13,434 nucleotides of DNA from Lachnospiraceae bacterium (GCA_024689605.1 JAILDD010000019.1:1-13434); one strand, 5' to 3'. Counted from the first letter of the stretch, positions 1-8,898 are shown. Notes: generated from the sequence alone by a model not told the origin. Program-made: numbers and translations.

Positions 1-435
1 ACCGTAGTAATCATATCCGATAACACTGCCCATTTCTTCAGTTAGGTTATCTGCACAAAGCCACTGCAGTTTCCATACATTCTCTTCAATAGCATCCTCG
101 TCACCTATTGAATCAGCATAAAGAATTGCCACTTCATACTCGGAAATCTGATTCCAGATTTCCTGATCCTGAGCCATTCTCTGCACAGCCTCATTGTATC
201 TTGAGTTACCGTCGCTTGCTATATTGTTACTCTTGGCATAATTTGTAGCCTGATTTCCGCCATGGATGGATCCTGCATAGCTGGCCCATGCTGTAAGCAG
301 CGCCGTAACACCCAACAGGATTACCGTGATTATCTCAATGGCATTCTCGCTTAAGAAGGATTTCTTCTCCTTGGCAGGCTTTGCCGCTTCTTCAGTTGCT
401 TCTGTTTTTACTTCTTCTTTTACTTCTTCACTCAT
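1..435 (-). CDS. Single-TM hypothetical protein, 5' part only (cut by window edge)
   Basis: The first 145 codons are visible; the gene continues beyond base 1. ATG at 435 is preceded by a GAAAGGGA-like ribosome binding site. The N-terminus (residues 1-26) is a hydrophilic, Glu/Lys/Ala-rich cytoplasmic-looking tail. One hydrophobic segment follows at about residues 33-53 (ITVILLGVTALLTAW). After it comes a conserved-looking stretch (GSIHGGNQATNYAKSNN) and then a helical, acidic region with several Trp and Gln residues. It resembles unnamed membrane proteins I associate with Clostridia, and the layout recalls DUF4337-type proteins, but I cannot assign a family firmly. It starts 63 bases after the DAHP synthase stop with no recognisable terminator or promoter between, so co-transcription with that gene is possible. 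Function unknown. Confidence 0.75.
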   Translation of the reverse strand, partial: MSEEVKEEVKTEATEEAAKPAKEKKSFLSENAIEIITVILLGVTALLTAWASYAGSIHGGNQATNYAKSNNIASDGNSRYNEAVQRMAQDQEIWNQISEYEVAILYADSIGDEDAIEENVWKLQWLCADNLTEEMGSVIGYDYYG

Positions 436-498
436 TTTGTCCCTTTCTGCCACTGTATGTGGTCTCTCCCTCTTTTTTTGTTTTTATGCCTGACAGAC

Positions 499-1533
499 TT
501 ACAGCAATTCTGCTATAAGCCTGATAAGACTCTCTGTTTTCTCCCATCCAAGACAGGGATCCGTTATGGACTTGCCGTATATTCCCTCTCCTATTTTCTG
601 GGCTCCATCCTCAATATAGCTCTCGATCATAAGCCCCTTTACGATTTTTTTCACATCATCGGAATGCCTTATGCTGTAAAGCACGTCCTTGGCTATTCTT
701 ATCTGCTCCATATACTGCTTGCCGGAATTTGCATGATTGGTATCCACTATTACAGAAGGGTTTGCAATATCTTTATCCGCATATGCTGCCGCAAGATTGA
801 TCAGGTCCTCATAGTGGTAATTTGGATGGCTTCGTCCGAATTTATCCACTGAGCCCCTTAAGATTGCGTGTGCAAGCGGATTTCCGGGAGTCTGTACCTC
901 CCACCCTCTGTACTGGAATCTCTGGGGATTCTGTGCCGCAATGACCGAATTAAGCATTACACTTATATCACCGCTGGTAGGATTCTTCATACCGGCCGGT
1001 ATACCCAGGCCGCTGGAAACAAGCCTGTGCTCCTGATCTTCCACAGAACGGGCGCCTATGGCAACATAGGATAAAAGATCTGAAAGATATCTGTGATTTG
1101 AGGGATAGAGCATTTCTTCCGCACATGTAAAGCCGGTCTCTTTTACTATATTGCTGTGCATCTCCCTTATAGCCACGATACCCGCCAGCATATCCTCGTT
1201 TCCTTCAGGATTAGGCTGATGAAGCATGCCCTTGTAGCCAAGCCCCGTAGTGCGCGGCTTATTGGTATATACCCTGGGAATTATAAATATCTTATCTCTG
1301 ACATCATCCGCAACTTTCCTAAGCCGATGCATATAGTCAAGAACCGCCGGTTCATTATCAGCCGAACAGGGACCGATTATCAGCAGAAACTTATCTGATT
1401 CTCCCGTAAAGATCTCCGCGATCTGTTTATCCCGCTCATTCTTTACCGCCGCCACCTGTTCCGGAATGGGATATTCTTTCTTCAACTCCTCAGGTGTTGG
1501 CAGCTTTTTTATAAACTCCATCTGCATATCCAT
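499..1533 (-). CDS. aroF: 3-deoxy-7-phosphoheptulonate (DAHP) synthase, class I (AroF/G/H type)
   Basis: This cytoplasmic enzyme condenses phosphoenolpyruvate and erythrose 4-phosphate to DAHP, the committing step of the shikimate pathway to aromatic amino acids. The 344-residue length matches the class I (AroFGH) family. Family signatures are plain: GPCS at 54-57 with metal-ligand Cys56, PRTTGLGYKG at 93-102, the ARSVEDQEHR block at 161-170, AGMKNPTSGD at 180-189, VDTNHANSGK at 263-272 with metal ligand His267, and Glu304 and Asp325 as the likely remaining ligands (compare E. coli AroG C61, H268, E302, D326). ATG at 1533 has AGGAGG eight bases upstream; an in-frame ATG at 1527 is less well placed. 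A promoter candidate lies just upstream, so it is probably transcribed separately from the genes above it. Which aromatic amino acid inhibits it cannot be told from sequence, so the symbol is nominal. Confidence 0.96.
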   Translation of the reverse strand: MDMQMEFIKKLPTPEELKKEYPIPEQVAAVKNERDKQIAEIFTGESDKFLLIIGPCSADNEPAVLDYMHRLRKVADDVRDKIFIIPRVYTNKPRTTGLGYKGMLHQPNPEGNEDMLAGIVAIREMHSNIVKETGFTCAEEMLYPSNHRYLSDLLSYVAIGARSVEDQEHRLVSSGLGIPAGMKNPTSGDISVMLNSVIAAQNPQRFQYRGWEVQTPGNPLAHAILRGSVDKFGRSHPNYHYEDLINLAAAYADKDIANPSVIVDTNHANSGKQYMEQIRIAKDVLYSIRHSDDVKKIVKGLMIESYIEDGAQKIGEGIYGKSITDPCLGWEKTESLIRLIAELL

Positions 1534-1567
1534 AGTCTATTCCTCCTGCTGCCGAAAAACCTTAGTA

Positions 1568-1596
1568 ATTATACCCGAGATGAACTCTCCACACAA
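1568..1596 (-). promoter_or_regulatory. Sigma-A-type promoter candidate for the DAHP synthase gene
   Basis: On the minus strand a perfect -10 box TATAAT (plus-strand 1568-1573) lies exactly 17 bases downstream of TTGTGT (plus-strand 1591-1596), a 3-of-6 match to the -35 consensus. The predicted transcript would start near 1560 and have a leader of about 25-30 nt, too short for a T-box or attenuator. That argues against leader-based control of this gene by tryptophan or tyrosine at this promoter. Confidence 0.6.
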
Positions 1597-1661
1597 TCAG
1601 AAAATTCAGCAAATCCCTTAAATTTTTTAGCTGATCTTCTTAAGGATTCATTGATATAGTT

Positions 1662-3068
1662 TCATAGATAAAGTTTCTGATCCGTCATAAAATTACCCAT
1701 CTTAAAATTGCGTGTTCTTCGCTTTTCATCATAGGCCACTTCTACGGTTATCTCTCCCGGTGTACCAAGCGCCGATACTGTCGGTCCCTCGAAAAGACCT
1801 TCCGGATCATTATCATACAATTTTGTTCCCTCCTGCATATATTCCAGCTGACTCCGCCCTTCTTTAACGCAGAAAACAGCTAAAGCAATAAGTAAAGCGA
1901 TTATGGTCAGTATCCATCCCAAAAATCCCGGATGTATCACCAACGCCACTGCCGCAGTCACTGCAATAAGGCAGGTTCCAAAAATCAGACGGTTCAGCCA
2001 CACCTTAGGTTTATCATGTACCTGCCCCATATTTTCGACTCTCCACTGCTCTGCAACCCCCGGAGGCTGCTGTATCATCGCTTCACCTGTCTGTCCGTTC
2101 ATGCCGAAAATGTATTCCCGTCCTTTATAAGAGAATCTGCATGTCCACATAGGAAGCAGGCAATAACTGTAGCCTGCACTCTTAACCTTTGAGAATGAAA
2201 AGAGAGGCATAACACTATTATATCTGTTTTCCTGTACAACCATGTTTCTCAGCTGATTTCCAAGCAAATGCCTGTCCACTTCTGCCTGAACGACATCCTT
2301 TTCCTTCTCCGGTGTCAGCTCGTGAAGAATAACCTTATAGCCGCTTATTAGTGCCGGATTAAAATCCGCCATTTCACCCATATAAAAAGGATACAGCTTT
2401 CTTACCGAGGTTTCCTTGAACAAGCCACTCGCCCTGGCAAGGATTCCCTCTATACGGGATGTACCTATACGGGTAACATTATATTCTGTCTCTTTGACCA
2501 TTTTTCCCCCGGCTTCACCGTATGTTACTTTGCTTTCCTTTCCGGAATAAACACCTACAGTCGTAACAGCGCAATCAAATATCCAATAGGGCATATATAC
2601 CCCTTGTATAGCCTGCAGCCAGCTTTCCTTTATTTTGCTCTCCGGTATCCCGGCCTTTTCCGCAGCCAGTCTGCGCATGGTAATCCTTGCGAATTCCCTG
2701 GTCTGTTTGAAAGGAATGATGCCCCTTGGCATATCCATCCCCTCAACCTTATCCGTCAGCACAAGATCTGAATCACAGTACGGACACTTAACGGTTACCG
2801 CCAGGGCATCAGTCATTATACCTGCACCGCATCCCGGACAGGTATAGACATGAATATCAGACTTATTTATCTCCGGTCCTTTTAGTTCTTCCCAGTCCTG
2901 TTCCAAGGAGGGCTGCCATTCTTTTTCATAATCCACAAACTCATCAACGCTGAATGCAGACGTACACGACTCACAGCAAAGCTTTCCCTCATCAGGCTCA
3001 TAGCATATCCTCCCGCCACATGACGGACACTTTAAACTTGTAGCATTTCTTATCTTTAAATTATCCAT
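1662..3068 (-). CDS. TFIIB-type zinc-ribbon protein with two C-terminal TM helices
   Basis: A 468-residue protein of unknown function. Two zinc-ribbon knuckle sets are visible: Cys14-x2-Cys17 with Cys31/Cys32 and Cys35, then Cys77-x2-Cys80 with Cys95-x2-Cys98. A long middle region carries YMPYWIFD near 159-166 and LLPMW near 304-308, which I recognise as conserved in Clostridial proteins usually labelled 'TFIIB-type zinc ribbon-containing' (some have been mislabelled PriA helicase, though no helicase motif is present). Two hydrophobic helices at about 358-378 and 381-401 form a hairpin near the C-terminus, so the ribbons and the C-terminal tail probably lie on the same, cytoplasmic side. An upstream in-frame GTG at 3074 sits on top of the AGGAG motif, so ATG at 3068 (AGGAG five bases upstream) is the better start. 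It follows the polymerase gene by 23 bases, implying co-transcription. Role unknown. Confidence 0.85.
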   Translation of the reverse strand: MDNLKIRNATSLKCPSCGGRICYEPDEGKLCCESCTSAFSVDEFVDYEKEWQPSLEQDWEELKGPEINKSDIHVYTCPGCGAGIMTDALAVTVKCPYCDSDLVLTDKVEGMDMPRGIIPFKQTREFARITMRRLAAEKAGIPESKIKESWLQAIQGVYMPYWIFDCAVTTVGVYSGKESKVTYGEAGGKMVKETEYNVTRIGTSRIEGILARASGLFKETSVRKLYPFYMGEMADFNPALISGYKVILHELTPEKEKDVVQAEVDRHLLGNQLRNMVVQENRYNSVMPLFSFSKVKSAGYSYCLLPMWTCRFSYKGREYIFGMNGQTGEAMIQQPPGVAEQWRVENMGQVHDKPKVWLNRLIFGTCLIAVTAAVALVIHPGFLGWILTIIALLIALAVFCVKEGRSQLEYMQEGTKLYDNDPEGLFEGPTVSALGTPGEITVEVAYDEKRRTRNFKMGNFMTDQKLYL

Positions 3069-3091
3069 TAACACTCCTAAAATCTTTTTAT

Positions 3092-4609
3092 TTACGCCTT
3101 ATGTCCCCCGATCTGCGCATTACGTTCCATTGCAGTCGCACCTTTTTCAAGGTTCATCCCCTTAAGCACCGCATTCTTTCCATATTTTTTCTGCACGGAA
3201 AGCATTGCCTTTTGAAGCTCGTATTCTTTTTGCTCCTTTTTTCCTGCTTCTTCTAAAGCCTCCGGATCATCGAGCAGAGTAAGCTGCTCATATTCTTTTT
3301 TTGCATTCAGGGCTTCATCACGATTCTTAACATGTTCCATGACTACATAAAAGCGCCGAACAAGCATTGAACCGTCCACGATCCTGTCATACAGCCTAAC
3401 AGCCGCATCAGCTATGGTACTTGCCGATGATGTGTATCTGGGCAGATTTTCAGATCCATGTGCAGGTTTCGGAGCCTGTCTTCCGTAATGATCCTTTACC
3501 ACAGGTCCGGAATATTTTTTCTTTCTTTCCGAGTCTGTAAGGTTCTCTATATCATATACTACGGTCAAGACCACCTGATCGGTCACGAGATTTTTCTCCA
3601 CAAGATCCATTGCGACCGAATCAGCCATTTCCCTTACCACAAGTCTGCCTTTTTCCGCAGTGTATGGTTCCTGCAGCACCTGCCCCGAACTTATGCTGCT
3701 GCTCTGCGGGGTATAATTCTTCGCTTCAGCCACCGTACAGGGTTCCCATCCCCAGGCATGATCTATAAGGAGTTCTGCATTTATCCCGAATAGCTTATAT
3801 AAGAGATCCTCGTTATAATAATCTTTATCATCTCCAACTGAGCACAAGGCCACATCTCCCATGGTATACATTCCATGTGCCATAAGTTTTTTGGCGGTTC
3901 CCGGTCCCACCCGCCAGAAATCCGTCAGAGGTCTGTGATTCCATAAGGTTTTCCTGTAACTCTCTTCATTAAGCTCTGCGATACGCACGCCATCCTTATC
4001 AGCCGGTATATGCTTGGCCGTTATATCCATTGCCACCTTTGCAAGATACAAATTCGAGCCTATACCTGCGGTGGCTGTGATATTTGTAGCCGCCAGGACT
4101 TCTTTTATCATATGCATAGCCAGCTCATGAGCCGTCATATTGTAGGTTGAAAGATAATGTGTCACGTCAAGGAAAACCTCATCAACCGAATATATAAGCA
4201 TATCTTCCGGGGCGATAAATTTTAAATATATTGAGTTGATCTTCTGACTGGTCTCAAGATAAAGCTTCATCCGTGGCGGAGCTATTATGTAGTCAAGTTC
4301 CAAACTCTTGTCAGCCTCAAGCTCAGGTGCATTGAAAGAACGGCCGGTAAATGCTCCACCCGCAGCCCTTAACCTTGCCGCATTTACTTCCTTTACTTTC
4401 TGAACCACCTCAAAAAGTCTGGCTCTTCCCGGTATGCCGTATGCTTTAAGTGCCGGTGAAACAGCCAGACAGATGGTTTTTTCAGTTCTTGACGGATCAG
4501 CTACAACAAGATTGACTGCCAGCGGATCAAGCTTTCTGTCTGCAGCTTCCACTGACGCAAAGAAACTCTTTAAATCTATAGCAATGTATGTACGCTCTTC
4601 TTTTGACAT
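3092..4609 (-). CDS. Y-family (UmuC/DinB-like) translesion DNA polymerase
   Basis: A 505-residue error-prone polymerase of the ImpB/MucB/SamB (Y) family, acting on damaged template DNA. Catalytic carboxylates are present: Asp12 in AIDLKSFFASVE and Asp143-Glu144 in YSVDEVFLDV. Phe17 sits at the position of the DinB steric gate (F13). A helix-hairpin-helix thumb motif, WRVGPGTAKKL, is at 232-242, and AGIGSNLYLAK at 181-191 is the usual palm/fingers signature. An extra segment at about 84-110 separates the fingers from the palm relative to DinB, as in the Gram-positive plasmid/UvrX-like branch. QLTLL at 442-446 looks like a beta-clamp-binding motif. The C-terminal tail (YGKNAVLKGMNLEKGAT, ending IGGHKA) appears in Firmicutes homologues. 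ATG at 4609 follows mnmA by 20 bases with a modest GGAA ribosome site. I see no LexA/SOS box in the short upstream gap, so expression probably depends on the operon promoter. Confidence 0.93.
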   Translation of the reverse strand: MSKEERTYIAIDLKSFFASVEAADRKLDPLAVNLVVADPSRTEKTICLAVSPALKAYGIPGRARLFEVVQKVKEVNAARLRAAGGAFTGRSFNAPELEADKSLELDYIIAPPRMKLYLETSQKINSIYLKFIAPEDMLIYSVDEVFLDVTHYLSTYNMTAHELAMHMIKEVLAATNITATAGIGSNLYLAKVAMDITAKHIPADKDGVRIAELNEESYRKTLWNHRPLTDFWRVGPGTAKKLMAHGMYTMGDVALCSVGDDKDYYNEDLLYKLFGINAELLIDHAWGWEPCTVAEAKNYTPQSSSISSGQVLQEPYTAEKGRLVVREMADSVAMDLVEKNLVTDQVVLTVVYDIENLTDSERKKKYSGPVVKDHYGRQAPKPAHGSENLPRYTSSASTIADAAVRLYDRIVDGSMLVRRFYVVMEHVKNRDEALNAKKEYEQLTLLDDPEALEEAGKKEQKEYELQKAMLSVQKKYGKNAVLKGMNLEKGATAMERNAQIGGHKA

Positions 4610-4629
4610 ATTATCATTTCCAGGATATA

Positions 4630-5751
4630 TTATTCCATCCTTCCGCCTATCCTGCCGCCTCCTATGACAGTATCTCCGTCATAAAGCACAACAGCCTGTC
4701 CCTTTGTTATGGCACGCTGTGGTTCATCAAATATCACCTCTATACGGTCGCTGCCGGTCTGATGTACAGTACACGGCTGCTCTTTCTGCCGGTATCTTAT
4801 CTTTGCGGCGCATCGAAGCTCTCCGCTTATCTCCGGTACAGAGATAAGGTTAAGCTCACCTGCATACAGCCCTCTTGCAAACAGTCCATCCCCGTGCGAA
4901 AGCACCACCCTGTTGCCTGCAGTATCCAGTTCTGTCACATAATAAGGGCTTTCCGCCGCTATCCCCAGGCCTTTCCGCTGGCCGATGGTATAGTGGATCA
5001 CGCCCCTATGCCTTCCCAGTACAGTTCCGGAGGCATTCACAAAATCACCGGCCTCGTATTTCTTTCCGGTATAATTTTCTATAAAAGCTGCATAATCACC
5101 GTCAGGCACAAAGCATATATCCTGTGACTCCCGCTTATCCGCATTAAGAAATCCGTTTTCAGCCGCTATCTCACGCACCTGTTTCTTTGTAAGCTCCCCG
5201 AGGGGAAACACAGTATGTGAAAGCTGGTCCTGTGTCAGATCATAAAGAACATATGACTGATCCTTATCAGCATCAAGTCCTTTTTTCAGAATAAATCTTT
5301 CCGCAGCAATATCATAATCTATACGGGCATAATGTCCTGTTACTATCTTTTCCCTTCCGCGCTCCAGTGCCGTATCCAGCAGTTTCTCAAACTTCATATA
5401 TCTGTTGCAGTCAATGCAGGGATTAGGTGTACCGCCGTCTTCATATGTACGTACAAAACGCTTTATTATCTTTTCATCAAAAGCATCGGTAAAATTCAGT
5501 ACCGAATAGGGCATTCCCATGGATGCAGAAACCCGTCTTGCATCAGCTACATCCTTATCCGAACAGCAGGTCTTGAAATTGCAGGCAATTTCCTCATTAT
5601 GATAAAGGCGCATTGTCACACCCTCACATTCATAGCCTCTCTGTATCATAAGCCATGCCGCCACGGAAGAGTCTACCCCTCCGCTCATAGCCACAAGTGC
5701 TTTCCTGTTTATCATGTCTGATACCGAAATCATTTCTGTCTCTGTTCCCAT
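4630..5751 (-). CDS. mnmA: tRNA-specific 2-thiouridylase MnmA
   Basis: MnmA activates U34 of Lys, Glu and Gln tRNAs with ATP and inserts sulfur to give 2-thiouridine. The PP-loop SGGVDSS is near the N-terminus. The catalytic region reads GGTPNPCIDCNRYMKF (Cys112 and Cys115 counted from the chosen start), and the second catalytic cysteine is Cys213 in SQDICFVPDGDY. The middle TGHYARI and later TIGQRKGLGI blocks are also typical. The Cys-x2-Cys form, instead of the Asp-x2-Cys of E. coli (D99/C102), is the pattern linked to iron-sulfur-dependent thiolases. The open frame extends to an ATG at 5787 inside the preceding gene. I prefer ATG at 5751 (373 aa) because AGTAGGA lies about eight bases upstream and it follows the previous stop by 10 bases. 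Starts at 5733 and 5715 (361 aa, closer to the usual length) cannot be excluded but have weaker ribosome sites. Confidence 0.95.
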   Translation of the reverse strand: MGTETEMISVSDMINRKALVAMSGGVDSSVAAWLMIQRGYECEGVTMRLYHNEEIACNFKTCCSDKDVADARRVSASMGMPYSVLNFTDAFDEKIIKRFVRTYEDGGTPNPCIDCNRYMKFEKLLDTALERGREKIVTGHYARIDYDIAAERFILKKGLDADKDQSYVLYDLTQDQLSHTVFPLGELTKKQVREIAAENGFLNADKRESQDICFVPDGDYAAFIENYTGKKYEAGDFVNASGTVLGRHRGVIHYTIGQRKGLGIAAESPYYVTELDTAGNRVVLSHGDGLFARGLYAGELNLISVPEISGELRCAAKIRYRQKEQPCTVHQTGSDRIEVIFDEPQRAITKGQAVVLYDGDTVIGGGRIGGRME

Positions 5752-5761
5752 AGCACGATTC

Positions 5762-6988
5762 CTACTGTTCTTCTCCGTTATGTTCATCAGCTATCATTAC
5801 CAGTCTTTCAGCCAGTGCCCGGACTGCCATTTCGCTTCCGTTCAGGCCGCCGCTTAATGTTTCCTTCCGTCCGCTTATATTCTTAAGTTCTGTTGCCTTC
5901 CGGATATCCTCATCCATTCCTGATACTGTCCTGAAAAAAATATCCATTTCCGCATCCGCTCGTAATATATCATTCTCCAGCTCAGCCGCCTCAGAACCGC
6001 TCTCAGCTCCCTTTTTTATGCAGTCTCTTGTCTGATCCTCCGAAAGCCTGAGTTCATTCCTTATCCTTATAACCATAAGGGTAAGCGCATCTGTCATATC
6101 AAGGATTTTTTTAGTAAGACTCTCCATCTCATCTATTGCAGCAACTGCTGAATAGGTTTCAAAACCGTTCCTTGATATATCCATAGCTGTATTGGTTGCA
6201 TAAAGATTAAGCTGCGCAGAAAGACTCTGCAGTCCGGCCAGGTCACTGTACAAGGTCTCCAACAGTTCCGCAGACCGGCTGTTCATATCCTCAAGGATTT
6301 CCTGATCACTCTTAAGCTCACTGACACTCTCCGCTATTCCTTTTATTTTCCTTGAAATAGACTTAAAGCGCTCATTCAGGTCCTCCCTTTCCTTCAGAAG
6401 TGCTTCCCGCCCCTCAGCTGCCTTATCTAGATATGGTAAAAGCAGCTCCAGTTCCTCAAGCAGTTCTTCTATATCACCACTATTTACCATTATGCCGTTT
6501 GCTGCGGCATCCGCAATATCTATACAGTTAACAAGCTCCCTTCTGAGCTGTCCGCTTTCATTCTTAGCCCTGCTGTTTACCCTGCTCAAGTCACTGCGGG
6601 TAGTCGTAAGCTTGCTTTCAAGAATACTGTTCTCCTCCTTACGCTGCAACATATTATCGCTTAACGACTGAGCCAGTTTCTCCAGGTCACCATCGGTAGA
6701 AGCGATTTCCTTGTCCCGGATCATCCCTCTCACAAACCGTTCCAAAGGGGCAAACATATTATTGATCTTCCTTATCAGGAAAAGCACGACCACCAGATAA
6801 AGTATCAGATACAACCCCAGCATGACAAAAGCATCCCTTATAAGTGCTCCCGTCTCTGCCCCAGTAAGATACAGTATTTCCAGACCGGCAAGATATATCA
6901 CACCGAAAGCTATCCCGAAGCTTATGCTGATGAGCCGGTTTATCTCATATGCATGTGTTCTTTTTTTGTCCTTGACAGACTTTTTCAC
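5762..6988 (-). CDS. Two-TM, HAMP-like, degenerate chemoreceptor-like coiled-coil protein
   Basis: From a GTG at 6988 the product is 408 residues. A basic N-terminus is followed by hydrophobic helices at about 19-41 and 53-72 with only about 11 residues between them, so there is almost no extracytoplasmic sensor domain. Residues 73-115 (RKINNMFAPLERF, later LEKLAQSLSDNM) resemble a HAMP linker. The rest is long helical coiled coil. Residues 253-300, containing AQLNLYATNTAMDISRNG, line up with the MCP hairpin tip (QTNLLALNAAIEAARAG), but the following invariant ExGRGFAVVA segment is replaced by FETYSAVAA. It may therefore not couple to CheA/CheW normally. The open frame runs upstream to 7201, but that part crosses the ilvC terminator and the end of ilvC. 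No ATG, GTG or TTG occurs in frame between the terminator and the GTG, which has GGGAG seven bases upstream. It is probably the first gene of the operon with mnmA. Function uncertain. Confidence 0.72.
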   Translation of the reverse strand: MKKSVKDKKRTHAYEINRLISISFGIAFGVIYLAGLEILYLTGAETGALIRDAFVMLGLYLILYLVVVLFLIRKINNMFAPLERFVRGMIRDKEIASTDGDLEKLAQSLSDNMLQRKEENSILESKLTTTRSDLSRVNSRAKNESGQLRRELVNCIDIADAAANGIMVNSGDIEELLEELELLLPYLDKAAEGREALLKEREDLNERFKSISRKIKGIAESVSELKSDQEILEDMNSRSAELLETLYSDLAGLQSLSAQLNLYATNTAMDISRNGFETYSAVAAIDEMESLTKKILDMTDALTLMVIRIRNELRLSEDQTRDCIKKGAESGSEAAELENDILRADAEMDIFFRTVSGMDEDIRKATELKNISGRKETLSGGLNGSEMAVRALAERLVMIADEHNGEEQ

Positions 6989-7060
6989 GTGAATGCTCCC
7001 GATAAAATTCCTCTGTATTCTGCAATTTGCATAACCGTCATCAGGCAGACAGCCATAATT

Positions 7061-7094
7061 AAAACAAACACCCGGGGAATGCGCTTCCCCGGGT
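7061..7094 (-). terminator. Intrinsic terminator after ilvC
   Basis: A perfect 10-bp GC-rich stem (ACCCGGGGAA on both strands, plus-strand arms 7070-7079 and 7085-7094) closes a five-base loop. On the minus strand it is followed by the T-rich run GTTTGTTTT. It lies 42 bases past the ilvC stop and ends the branched-chain operon. It also shows that the longer reading frame of the next gene is not its real start. Confidence 0.93.
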
Positions 7095-7136
7095 GAAATT
7101 ATAACATATATACCGCTATTATATAACTGATACGGA

Positions 7137-8246
<1,110 letters not shown>

Positions 8247-8774
8247 TCAGTCGTCAAACCAGACAACATCTTCATCGCCTCTGGTAAGACCGGTGATACC
8301 CGTTCTTCCTATCTCAAGTATCTTATATCCGTTCAAAAGCTCCAGGAATGCGTGGATCTTATTCTGGTTACCCGTGATCTCCACTATCATGGAAGTCTGG
8401 CTGACATCTATGATGTTTGCCCTGAACACATTGGAAACCGCTATAAGCCCTTCCCTGCTCTTTTCGGTAACCTCAACCTTTATCAGGCAAAGCTCTCTGT
8501 ATACGGAATCGTCCGGATTAAGCACCTTGATATTACGCACATCCACAAGCTTTGCAACCTGCTTTTCAATCTGCTCAAGTATCTCATCATCACCGCTGGT
8601 AACTATGGTTATGCGGGTAAAACGCGGATCAGCTGTCACTCCTGCTGTAATACTTTCAATGTTGTATCCGCGTCTGGAAAAAAGACCTGCGATGCGGCTG
8701 AGAACGCCTGACGTATTGTCTACAAGAAGCTGAAATACTTTTTTATTCATCTGAGGTGCTGCCTGAGAAACCAT
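8247..8774 (-). CDS. ilvN: Acetolactate synthase regulatory (small) subunit, second copy
   Basis: A 175-residue ACT-domain subunit that would activate the IlvB catalytic subunit and confer feedback inhibition by branched-chain amino acids. The N-terminal ACT domain has LLVDNTSGVLSRIAGLFSRR then GYNIES. The residues matching E. coli IlvH N11, G14, S17 and N29, sites of valine-resistance mutations, are N20, G23, S26 and N38, all conserved. The C-terminal half holds the second ACT-like domain and ends with the usual GRTGITGLTRGDED pattern plus VVWFDD. It has an eight-residue N-terminal extension compared with the neighbouring copy. ATG at 8774 has AGAGG five bases upstream; the internal ATG at 8750 has a poorer site. 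A promoter candidate lies about 95 bases upstream, so this copy and ilvC may be transcribed partly independently of ilvB. Confidence 0.94.
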   Translation of the reverse strand: MVSQAAPQMNKKVFQLLVDNTSGVLSRIAGLFSRRGYNIESITAGVTADPRFTRITIVTSGDDEILEQIEKQVAKLVDVRNIKVLNPDDSVYRELCLIKVEVTEKSREGLIAVSNVFRANIIDVSQTSMIVEITGNQNKIHAFLELLNGYKILEIGRTGITGLTRGDEDVVWFDD

Positions 8775-8869
8775 TTTATCCTCTTTCCGCCGCAGTAATA
8801 CGGCTCACAAAGTGAAATATCCGGAAACAACTCCCATAAAAATCTTTATAAAAAACAAATACAGAGAAG

Positions 8870-8898
8870 AGTATACCAAAAAAATATGCCAACTGCAA
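8870..8898 (-). promoter_or_regulatory. Internal promoter candidate before the second ilvN and ilvC
   Basis: On the minus strand TATACT (plus-strand 8870-8875, 5 of 6 to the -10 consensus) lies 17 bases downstream of TTGCAG (plus-strand 8893-8898). The surrounding 161-base spacer between the two small-subunit genes is AT-rich with T-tracts, as is common at clostridial promoters. The leader would be about 85-90 nt. No terminator hairpin was found after the first small-subunit gene, so read-through from ilvB is also likely. Confidence 0.55.

Noticed and set aside
457..852. Plus-strand ORF antisense to the DAHP synthase gene
   Set aside because: It lies opposite a well-conserved gene, has no ribosome site and is Cys/Tyr/Ile-rich without family features; a shadow frame.
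1612..1648. AT-rich hairpin AATCCCTTAA / TTAAGGATT after the zinc-ribbon gene, considered as a terminator
   Set aside because: The stem is imperfect and AT-rich, the loop is about 18 bases, and no T-tract follows on the minus strand.
4588..5127. Plus-strand ORF of 179 codons antisense to mnmA
   Set aside because: It opposes conserved mnmA sequence and shows no domain or translation signal.
8805..8837. Ten-codon minus-strand ORF (MGVVSGYFTL) before the second ilvN, considered as an attenuator leader peptide
   Set aside because: It has only two Val and one Leu, no convincing ribosome site, and no terminator/antiterminator pair in the roughly 35 bases before the gene.
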